From JBBQVO01 sp038211505 (lineage in GTDB: Bacteria > Chloroflexota > Dehalococcoidia > DSTF01 > JACRBR01), in NCBI GenBank assembly GCA_038211505.1, contig JBBQVO010000118.1, positions 1-10,102 of the forward strand: a stretch of 10,102 bases of DNA, read 5' to 3'. The notes beneath the pieces are model-generated. The model ran no database searches and was not told the origin of the DNA. It saw nothing but the letters and a program-made list of their open reading frames with translations. A program made the translations under genes and the position numbers. Position 1 is the stretch's first letter, and each line of letters begins with the position of its first letter. Shown here in pieces: positions 1 through 7,176 of the stretch.

Positions 1-36
1 AATCACGTCGAGAACGTCCATCGTAGGGGTGGTCAC
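1..36 (-). CDS. 5' end of an unidentified leftward gene (partial)
   Basis: A minus-strand frame opens with GTG at 36-34 and runs off the left edge after 12 codons (M T T P T M D V L D V I). The start is supported by a perfect AGGAGGA on the minus strand (48-42), with 6 bases between AGGAGG and the GTG, the best ribosome binding site in the window. An ATG at 21-19 is an alternative start but has no comparable site. Twelve residues are too few to name the product. The gene is divergent from secA and shares its 180-base upstream region. Confidence 0.5.
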   Translation of the reverse strand, partial: MTTPTMDVLDVI

Positions 37-90
37 AGAGATCCTCCTCGCTGCTGAACTGAACAACAACTACGAGGATGATGCTGTGGC

Positions 91-107
91 CAACTGCTAT
101 CCAGTTG
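91..107. promoter_or_regulatory. Inverted repeat in the divergent intergenic region, possible operator
   Basis: CAACTG (91-96) and CAGTTG (102-107) are perfect inverted 6-mers around the 5-base spacer CTATC. The half-site spacing, about one helical turn, fits a dimeric DNA-binding protein. The right arm overlaps a TTGACC (105-110), a possible -35 hexamer reading towards secA, although no good -10 follows it at 17 bases. The site sits between the leftward partial gene and secA and could affect either. A 6-bp repeat can arise by chance. Confidence 0.25.
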
Positions 108-157
108 ACCGATTACTTACACCACGTCCTGGGACTCTACTCGCCCAGCCCGTTCGC

Positions 158-163
158 TACACT
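158..163 (+). promoter_or_regulatory. Possible -10 element for secA
   Basis: TACACT fits the TANNNT pattern and lies 53 bases before the secA ATG. No recognisable -35 hexamer is found 16-18 bases upstream. The resulting leader would contain a 6-bp hairpin (GCTGCC 178-183, GGCAGC 189-194, loop of 5) ending about 22 bases before the start codon. Confidence 0.25.
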
Positions 164-216
164 GTGTAGAACAGACCGCTGCCGGTGCGGCAGCCGATTC
201 CTATCCAGGACCAACT

Positions 217-2958
<2,742 letters not shown>

Positions 2959-3081
2959 CGTCGCGAGCCGGGCGCCGCACAGTCAACTGCGCTCTACAAC
3001 GGTTGCGTAAGCGCCGACGACCCATTGACTCAGCGAACCTTGTGAGCGTTACACGCGGGGCTGCAAGGCCGCGCCGCGCCT
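2959..3081. other. Convergent intergenic spacer
   Basis: This 123-base spacer lies between the stops of secA and the converging kinase gene. A GC-rich imperfect stem-loop (5 bp) surrounds GGGCTGCAAGGC around 3055-3076, but no T-run follows on either strand, so no convincing intrinsic terminator is visible. Convergent transcription or Rho may end both transcripts. Confidence 0.4.
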
Positions 3082-3795
3082 CTAGTTCGCAGCCGATCCG
3101 GCGCGAAAGCGAAGCGGAAGGCGCACCGTGAAGATACTGCCCGGCGACGCATCGGCGACGGAGATGTCGCCGCCGTGCGCCTCAGTGATCCATTTGCAGA
3201 TCGCGAGTCCGAGTCCGGCGCCTTCGGCGCTGCGTACCGCGTCGACGCGATGGAAGCGCTCGAAGACTCGTTCACGCTGGTCATCTGGCACGCCCCGCCC
3301 GGTGTCGCGCACGAACAGGTCGACCGTGCGCTCGCCCCGGCGCCAGCCGACCCGAACCCCGCCCGTCGCCGTAAACTTCACCGCGTTGTCGGCGAGGTTC
3401 AGCATCAGCTGAAGCAACAGATTCTCATCTCCTTCGACGAGAACCGGCGCATCGCCGTCGACCGTCAGCGTCAACCCTTTCGCCTGTGCGCGCGGCGCCA
3501 CCTGCTCCACCACCGATGCGATGAGTTCGCCGACGTCGATCGATTCGGCCGTAAGCGGCAGCGCTCCCGCGTCGGAACGAGCCAGCATGAGCAGCCCGTT
3601 GACGAGGCGCGTCATGTGTTCGACTTGCGAGCTCATCGCCGCGAGTACTTGCTCATATTCTTCCGGCGTTCTGGTCCGATAGAGAGCGACATCGATCTCG
3701 CCACGCATCGCCGTGAGTGGTGTGCGCAACTCATGCGACGCATCGGCGGCGAAGCGCTGCTGCTGGCGGAACATCCCGTCGAGCCGCGAGATCAT
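3082..3795 (-). CDS. 3' half of a split sensor histidine kinase: dimerisation/phosphotransfer and ATPase domains
   Basis: These 237 residues form an intact kinase core. The H-box ASHELRTPL has its phospho-accepting His at residue 21. The N-box LNLADNAVKFT includes N133 and N137, the G1 box DTGRG is at 164-168, an F-box ERFHR follows, and the G2 box GAGLGLA is at 192-198. The ATG at 3795 overlaps the stop of the upstream fragment as ATGA, so translation could be coupled. The frame stays open upstream of this ATG, and its codons there (about 3852-3796) encode a typical HAMP end, NLDLPDDEVGRLARTFDEM. The ATG is therefore an internal methionine of a once-longer kinase. The piece is soluble as it stands. 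It could retain phosphotransfer activity towards the neighbouring regulator if translated, but would lack membrane input. Confidence 0.8.
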   Translation of the reverse strand: MISRLDGMFRQQQRFAADASHELRTPLTAMRGEIDVALYRTRTPEEYEQVLAAMSSQVEHMTRLVNGLLMLARSDAGALPLTAESIDVGELIASVVEQVAPRAQAKGLTLTVDGDAPVLVEGDENLLLQLMLNLADNAVKFTATGGVRVGWRRGERTVDLFVRDTGRGVPDDQRERVFERFHRVDAVRSAEGAGLGLAICKWITEAHGGDISVADASPGSIFTVRLPLRFRAGSAAN

Positions 3796-4307
3796 TTCAT
3801 CGAACGTCCGGGCGAGGCGGCCGACTTCATCGTCCGGCAGATCAAGGTTGCCTGGCCGATTTGCAACACTCCCGCGGTGCGTCCGTCTACCACCAACCGC
3901 CGCGTGATCAATCGCGCCTCGGTCTCGCCGTCGCCGAGAGTTGCAATCTGCTCGCCGCCGCTGAGCGCGCGGGAAATCGTCTGCTGGTCCGGCGGCCCGG
4001 CGCCGAACACCCGGCTGTTATCGAACACCTGCTGACCGTTGGCATCAAAGATGCGCTCGTAGCTGTCCTGCAGGCTCGGGTCGTTTCCGTTCATCGCCAG
4101 ATCGGGGCTTGGGCGGCCGCTGGCGTCGTATTCGACCGCGCTCGCCAGGCTTGCGGCGCGCGTCTGGAGCGCCTCATCGAAATTGTCACTCAAGGTCTTG
4201 CGAAGCGTGAAATAGATCCCTACCCCGAAGAGCAACAGGATCACGGCGAGAATGGTGAAGTACCAGATCGTCAAGCGGACGCGAATCGAGCGCACGGGCA
4301 CGCTCAC
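3792..4307 (-). CDS. 5' half of a split sensor histidine kinase: first membrane helix and sensor domain
   Basis: The start GTG at 4307-4305 overlaps the regulator stop as GTGA, the usual coupling in two-component operons. The 171-residue product has a basic N-terminus (RSIRVRL), a membrane helix at about residues 13-34 and an extracytoplasmic domain from about 35 to 150 ending GVLQIGQ. In kinases of this architecture, that segment normally leads directly into membrane helix 2 and HAMP. Here, from residue 153 on, the reading is an out-of-frame version of HAMP DNA (ATLICRTMKS and onwards), stopping at 3792. The missing part is estimated, from family architecture, at roughly 55-60 residues. The product as read would be a one-helix membrane protein with no transmitter. 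The signal sensed is unknown. Confidence 0.75.
   Translation of the reverse strand: MSVPVRSIRVRLTIWYFTILAVILLLFGVGIYFTLRKTLSDNFDEALQTRAASLASAVEYDASGRPSPDLAMNGNDPSLQDSYERIFDANGQQVFDNSRVFGAGPPDQQTISRALSGGEQIATLGDGETEARLITRRLVVDGRTAGVLQIGQATLICRTMKSAASPGRSMK
3846..3857 (-). pseudogene. Deletion/frameshift junction of the broken kinase gene
   Basis: On the minus strand, the frame encoding GVLQIGQ ends its recognisable homology at the CAG codon 3854-3852. The frame encoding GNLDLPDDEVG, the end of a HAMP domain, begins at about 3852. The two meet with neither membrane helix 2 nor the first HAMP helix between them, and they are in different frames. This is the signature of an internal deletion whose length is not a multiple of three, in either the genome or the assembly. 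The whole damaged gene spans 4307 to 3082. Confidence 0.75.
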
Positions 4308-4981
4308 GATTCGACGCCGGAGATCTTGTATCCGGCGCCGCGCACTGTGTGGATCAGCCTGTCGTCCGTACCGTCGTCGATCTTGCGGCGGAGATGACTG
4401 ATGTACACGTCGATGACATTCGCGGCGTTGAGTGTGTCGTAGTTCCAGACGCGTTCCGTGATCATCGAGCGAGTGAGCACACGGTTCGGATTCCGCATGA
4501 GGTATTCGAGAAGAGCGTACTCTTTCGTCGTGAGCTCGATCTCGCGCGTCCCGCGGTGCGCCCTGCGCGTCGTCGTGTCGAGCTCCAGATCGGCGATGCG
4601 GAGCACCGAGTCGGTCAGCGAGGGTTCTCTGCGGAAGAGCGCGCGAATCCGCGCGACCAGCTCGGCGAAGGCGAAGGGCTTGACGAGATAGTCGTCGGCG
4701 CCGGAATCGAGACCCGCCACACGATCCTGGATGGAGTCGCGCGCCGTCAGCATCAGGATCGGCAGCTTGTCACCGCGCTCTCGCAGCAGCCGGCATACGG
4801 TGAGGCCATCGGCGCCCGGCAGCATCACATCCAGCACCATCGCGTCGAACGATGTGAGCGCCACGAGGTCGAGCGCCGCCTCGCCGTCGCTCGCGAGGTC
4901 GACCGCATAGCCCTGTTCGGTCAACCCGCGGACGACAAAGGCGGCAATCGACGGTTCATCTTCGACGACGAGGATCCTCAT
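4304..4981 (-). CDS. OmpR/PhoB-family response regulator of the first two-component operon
   Basis: A DNA-binding response regulator of 225 residues, counted from the ATG at 4981. The receiver domain (about 1-118) has the acidic pair E7/D8, phospho-acceptor D51 (VLDVMLPG), T79 and K101 (LVKPF). The winged-helix DNA-binding domain (about 128-223) shows TTKEYALLEYLMRNPN, the recognition-helix region NVIDVYISHLRRKID and a terminal wing RGAGYKI. Starting at ATG 4981 gives the family-typical MRILVVEDE. A TTG at 4990 would add three residues but is less likely, because a -10 element TACGTT (4994-4989) lies 7 bases before the ATG and would include that TTG. The gene overlaps the kinase start by 4 bases. 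Its residues resemble the MprA/CusR group, which is not enough to assign a signal. Confidence 0.95.
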   Translation of the reverse strand: MRILVVEDEPSIAAFVVRGLTEQGYAVDLASDGEAALDLVALTSFDAMVLDVMLPGADGLTVCRLLRERGDKLPILMLTARDSIQDRVAGLDSGADDYLVKPFAFAELVARIRALFRREPSLTDSVLRIADLELDTTTRRAHRGTREIELTTKEYALLEYLMRNPNRVLTRSMITERVWNYDTLNAANVIDVYISHLRRKIDDGTDDRLIHTVRGAGYKISGVES

Positions 4982-4988
4982 CGCAGGC

Positions 4989-4994
4989 AACGTA
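4989..4994 (-). promoter_or_regulatory. -10 element for a predicted leaderless response-regulator transcript
   Basis: On the minus strand, TACGTT (4994-4989) is followed by 7 bases and then the ATG at 4981. A transcript from this element would begin at or next to the start codon. No Shine-Dalgarno is visible before the ATG, which fits. Upstream, TTCAC/TTCAT elements begin at 5020, 5014, 5009 and 5004. The pairs starting at 5020 and 5009 give an 11-bp direct repeat, a spacing used by OmpR-family regulators, although they overlap the terminator tail. Confidence 0.4.
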
Positions 4995-4999
4995 CCAAA

Positions 5000-5050
5000 G
5001 TGAAATGAAATGAACGTGAAGCGACGCCGGCGTTGCGCCGGCGTCGCTTC
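5000..5050 (-). terminator. Intrinsic terminator of the acidic repeat protein gene
   Basis: Bases 5018-5032 and 5036-5050 form a perfect 15-bp inverted repeat around the 3-base loop TTG. Read on the minus strand, the hairpin comes 28 bases after the stop of the acidic protein gene. It is followed by a T-rich tail (GTTCATTTCATTTCACTTT). No T-run follows on the plus strand, so it acts leftward. It sits directly before the regulator promoter, insulating the operon or allowing partial readthrough into it. Confidence 0.8.
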
Positions 5051-5077
5051 TGACTTCGAACCTGTGCCGTTAGATTG

Positions 5078-5419
5078 CTAGTTGCACGAATCGTCCGCCT
5101 GTTCGCCGTCAGCCTGGTTGTCCGGGGCCGTTGCATCGTCGGCCTGCTCGCCGTCAGCGTGGTCGTCCGGGGCCGTAGCGTCGTCCGCCTGCTCACCGTC
5201 GGCCTGGTTGTCTGCCGGCGCCGTGACGGTGGCGTCGTCCGCCTGCTCGCCATCGGCCTGGTCGTCTACGGGCGCGCTCGCCGTGGCGTTGCAGGCCTGA
5301 AACGCGCTGCTCCCGCTGCCCGCGCTCGTGACGCGCGACGTGATCGTGATACCGACGATCGACCCCGTCAGGAGCGCGAGCACCGCTACCAGTACTGTCG
5401 CCTTGTTCATCTTGCCCAT
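5078..5419 (-). CDS. Small exported acidic repeat protein
   Basis: No family recognised. The 113-residue product starts MGKMNK and has one hydrophobic helix (about 7-26). This would be either a signal peptide or a membrane anchor, with the rest outside the membrane. The remainder is built from four copies of a core ADGEQADDAT (residues 55-64, 73-82, 88-97 and, as ADGEQADD, 103-110) joined by Pro/Asp/Asn linkers, at spacings of 18, 15 and 15 residues. It is extremely acidic, with one His (87) and no Lys or Arg after residue 29. The only cysteines, C43 and C112, bracket the repeats, so a disulfide could close the array into a loop. The ATG at 5419 has AAAGG on the minus strand 8 bases upstream; M4 is an alternative start. 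The gene lies just upstream of, and in the same direction as, the regulator/kinase operon. Cation binding or service as a sensor partner is inference only. Confidence 0.75.
   Translation of the reverse strand: MGKMNKATVLVAVLALLTGSIVGITITSRVTSAGSGSSAFQACNATASAPVDDQADGEQADDATVTAPADNQADGEQADDATAPDDHADGEQADDATAPDNQADGEQADDSCN
5084..5272 (-). repeat. Four-copy in-frame DNA repeat inside the acidic protein gene
   Basis: The four core units lie at 5257-5228, 5203-5174, 5158-5129 and 5113-5090 on the minus strand, spaced 54, 45 and 45 bases. All indels are multiples of three. The copies are nearly identical at the DNA level (for example GTCGTCCGCCTGCTC recurs on the plus strand), which suggests recent expansion by slippage or recombination. 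Copy number is likely to vary between strains and to be difficult for short-read assembly. Confidence 0.85.
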
Positions 5420-5639
5420 GGGATTTGCCTTTCGATGCTCTCACGCCCGCCTTCGCGCAGCGCCATACCTATCCTACGGACCTCGAATGAATCCCTGATG
5501 ACGTGAGGATGAAAGATCGGACCGTGTTGGGCGGATTCGCGCTCAGCGACCCCGGAGGTGCGAATCGGCGAGGCATGAGCTACGATCGCAGGTACGCCGA
5601 GCCGGTCGTGGAGTCCGGCGGCGCGGGAAGGCCAATCAC
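5420..5639. other. Divergent intergenic region between the acidic protein and the hydrolase
   Basis: This 220-base region should hold both divergent promoters. On the minus strand TAGGAT (5476-5471) fits a -10 pattern for the acidic protein gene, without a clear -35. On the plus strand the better candidate is TACGAT at 5581-5586. No repeat, RNA gene or further coding sequence was recognised. Confidence 0.35.
5581..5586 (+). promoter_or_regulatory. Possible -10 element for the serine hydrolase
   Basis: TACGAT lies in the 10-mer GCTACGATCG (5579-5588), which recurs exactly at 7162-7171 in front of the second response regulator. A transcript starting here would have a leader of about 46 bases, containing GGGAAGG (5625-5631) 8 bases before the hydrolase ATG. 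No clear -35 hexamer is seen. Confidence 0.35.
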
Positions 5640-6803
5640 ATGGACGTTCACGGGTTCGTCAAACCGGGATTTGAGGCGGTGCGGGCGGCGTTCGAGGAGA
5701 ACTTCGCGGCCGGCAACGAGTTGGGGGCGAGCGCGGCCGTCACGGTCGATGGCGCGCCGGTCGTCGACATCTGGGGCGGGGACGCCGACGGCGCCGGCCG
5801 GCCGTGGGTCGAAGACACGATCGTCAACGTCTACTCCAGCACGAAAACGATGGCGTCGCTCTGCGTGCTGATGCTCGCTGATCGCGGCAAGCTCGATCTC
5901 GATGCGCCGGTGGCTGACTACTGGCCGGAGTTCGCGCAGAACGGCAAGAGCGGCGTGCTGATCAAGCATGTGATGAGTCACACCGCCGGACTGCCGGGGT
6001 TCGATCCGCCGCTCCTGCCGGACGATCTCTACGACTGGGACAAAGTGTGCGCGAACCTCGCGGCGCAGGCGCCCTGGTGGGAGCCGGGGACGGCCGTCGG
6101 GTACCACGCCGTCACGCAGGGATTCCTGCAGGGCGAGCTGGTGCGACGCGTCGACGGGCGGACGCTCGGCACGTTCTTTCGTGAGGAAGTCGCCGAGCCG
6201 TTGCACGCCGACTTCCACATCGGTATGGCCGCCGAGCACGATCCGCGCGTCGCTGAGCTTGTACCGCCGAAGGAGCTGCTCAACGACGCGCTTGCCGGCG
6301 CCGAGCCAGATTCGATCACGGCCCGCATGATCAAGGGCGGGCCGAATCTCGACGCCACGGAGCCCGGCACGCGGGAGTGGCGCGCGGCGGAGATTCCGGC
6401 GGCGAACGGCCAGGGCAACGCGCGGTCGATCGCGCGCATCCACTCGGTGCTCGCCTGCGGCGGCACCCTCGGCGACGTGCGACTCCTCTCACCGGAGATG
6501 CTCACACGCGTGCTCGAGACGCAGATCAAGGCGCCGGACATTTTCATGGACGCGCCGGCGCATTTCGGCATGGGTTATGGGCTGGCGACGGATCAGATGC
6601 CGTTCCCGAACAAGCGCACGTTCTTCTGGGGTGGCTGGGGCGGCTCGATCGCGATCATCGATATGGACGCGCGGATGTCGATCGCGTACACGATGAACCG
6701 CATGGCGCCGGAGCTGATGGGCGACCTGCGCGCCTTCGGCATCATCGTCGGCGCGTATGGATCGCTGGCGTCGGCCGCCGTCGCTGCGGCGTCGACGGCG
6801 TAG
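5640..6803 (+). CDS. Serine hydrolase of the beta-lactamase/class C-like esterase family
   Basis: The 387-residue product belongs to the COG1680 group (AmpC-fold esterases, peptidases and lactonases such as EstB), which act through an acyl-serine intermediate. The catalytic SxxK motif is S66-S67-T68-K69 (YSSTKTM). The second-motif tyrosine is probably Y155 (GYHAVTQGF), with W147-EPGT just before it as usual. HTAGLPG (114-120) is the family's conserved turn. Near the C-terminus, FWGGWGGS occupies the position of the KTG/HxG-type third motif. There is no signal peptide or membrane helix, so a cytoplasmic enzyme is expected, unlike secreted beta-lactamases. The start is supported by GGGAAGG 8 bases upstream. 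It is an isolated plus-strand gene whose substrate cannot be told from sequence. True antibiotic hydrolysis is unlikely for this subgroup but not excluded. Confidence 0.93.
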   Translation: MDVHGFVKPGFEAVRAAFEENFAAGNELGASAAVTVDGAPVVDIWGGDADGAGRPWVEDTIVNVYSSTKTMASLCVLMLADRGKLDLDAPVADYWPEFAQNGKSGVLIKHVMSHTAGLPGFDPPLLPDDLYDWDKVCANLAAQAPWWEPGTAVGYHAVTQGFLQGELVRRVDGRTLGTFFREEVAEPLHADFHIGMAAEHDPRVAELVPPKELLNDALAGAEPDSITARMIKGGPNLDATEPGTREWRAAEIPAANGQGNARSIARIHSVLACGGTLGDVRLLSPEMLTRVLETQIKAPDIFMDAPAHFGMGYGLATDQMPFPNKRTFFWGGWGGSIAIIDMDARMSIAYTMNRMAPELMGDLRAFGIIVGAYGSLASAAVAAASTA

Positions 6804-6810
6804 GCCGTCG
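6793..6810 (+). terminator. Hairpin straddling the hydrolase stop codon
   Basis: CGACGGC (6793-6799) and GCCGTCG (6804-6810) form a perfect 7-bp stem around the loop GTAG, which contains the TAG stop. No T-run follows, so it is not a standard intrinsic terminator. It could stabilise the 3' end of the transcript. The REP-like hairpin that follows 20 bases later may take part in termination. Confidence 0.3.
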
Positions 6811-6829
6811 CCACGGGTACGCATCCAAC

Positions 6830-7003
6830 CTGTAGCGTGGGCTTTTCAGCCCGCGCGGGATGAGCGGCTCCGCATTTCGTCGCCGCGCACCCGTTGGGAT
6901 GCCCCAGGCGGCGGCGTTGCATGCGTCCGCAACCAGATCTGTCCTCGGATATGATGCGGCCCCATGGCCCTACCCCGCGCGGGCTGAAAAGCCCGCGCTA
7001 CAG
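6830..7003. repeat. REPIN-like element: two inverted REP-type hairpins
   Basis: Bases 6831-6859 and 6974-7002 are reverse complements over 29 bases with a single mismatch; the match extends one further base outward (6830/7003). Each arm is itself a hairpin (GCGGGCT, loop TTTC, AGCCCGC in the perfect copy, read on the minus strand). A GTAGCG end and a CCCGCGCGGG palindrome flank it. The 114 bases between carry no gene. Two REP hairpins facing each other is the form of REPIN/BIME elements, mobilised in other bacteria by RAYT transposases encoded elsewhere. No transposase or target duplication is visible here. Confidence 0.6.
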
Positions 7004-7066
7004 AGGTGGCATCCGGCGAGTCTCCACCGGAGTCGGCGGTGGCGCCATTCTCAATCCCTTCCACGC

Positions 7067-7090
7067 CTCTGTTCCTCTGTGACTCTGTGG
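7067..7090 (+). repeat. Short tandem repeat, three 8-base units
   Basis: CTCTGT recurs at 7067, 7075 and 7083 with variable dinucleotides after it (TC, GA, GG). It lies between the REP-like pair and the regulator promoter. Related CTCTGT-rich intergenic tracts are, to my knowledge, scattered in several high-GC phyla, but this cannot be tested within one window. Confidence 0.5.
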
Positions 7091-7131
7091 TTCGAATCTG
7101 GAATCGCGACCACGACTTGACGCGCAATCAT

Positions 7132-7169
7132 CGTAAGAACTGCGTAAGGTCTCCCCGGTAGGCTACGAT
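7132..7169 (+). promoter_or_regulatory. Promoter of the second two-component operon, with 11-bp direct repeat and -10
   Basis: CGTAAG occurs at 7132-7137 and 7143-7148, an exact 11-base period (CGTAAGAACTG, CGTAAGGTCTC). The repeat pair ends at 7153, 10 bases before the -10 element TACGAT (7164-7169), and no -35 hexamer is present. Pho-box promoters bound by PhoB use this geometry: two 11-bp repeats replacing the -35, about 10 bp from the -10. The -10 is 7 bases before the ATG at 7177, implying a leaderless transcript. Autoregulation by the encoded OmpR-family regulator is the simplest inference. Confidence 0.5.
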
Positions 7170-7176
7170 CGAAGCA

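Larger units (their letters stand above)
6804..7176. other. Gene-free region of about 370 bases
   Basis: This region contains, in order, the 3' half of the hydrolase hairpin, the paired REP-like hairpins, a unique stretch, the 8-base tandem repeat at 7067-7090, and the promoter region of the second response regulator. Short open frames across the REP arms (reading, for example, AFQPAR on one strand) are translations of the repeat and not genes. Confidence 0.6.

Noticed and set aside
3055..3076. Terminator between secA and the converging kinase
   Set aside because: The stem is short and imperfect and neither strand has a following T-run.
3792..4307. Explanation of the kinase break as a single-base sequencing error
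   Set aside because: A one-base shift would leave membrane helix 2 and the first HAMP helix readable in one of the frames. Neither is found at the junction, so sequence is missing.
3175..4397. Plus-strand open frames opposite the broken kinase (286 and 226 codons)
   Set aside because: They are antisense to clear kinase and regulator motifs, have no ribosome binding site, and have a low-complexity His/Arg-rich composition.
5075..5506. Plus-strand frame over the acidic repeat gene, hydrophobic and repetitive
   Set aside because: Its periodicity simply mirrors the minus-strand repeat. The minus-strand frame has a ribosome binding site, a signal-like segment and a matching terminator, so it is the coding one.
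5580..6443. Minus-strand open frame opposite the serine hydrolase (287 codons)
   Set aside because: It is antisense to a complete enzyme with SxxK and other family motifs. It shows only compositional openness.
6831..7002. CRISPR repeat or insertion-sequence ends
   Set aside because: There are only two copies, inverted rather than direct, with no spacer array. The interior holds no transposase frame and no target duplication is evident.
6846..7127. Small open frames across the REP-like pair, both strands
   Set aside because: Their shared peptides come from translating the inverted repeat arms. There is no ribosome binding site and no domain.
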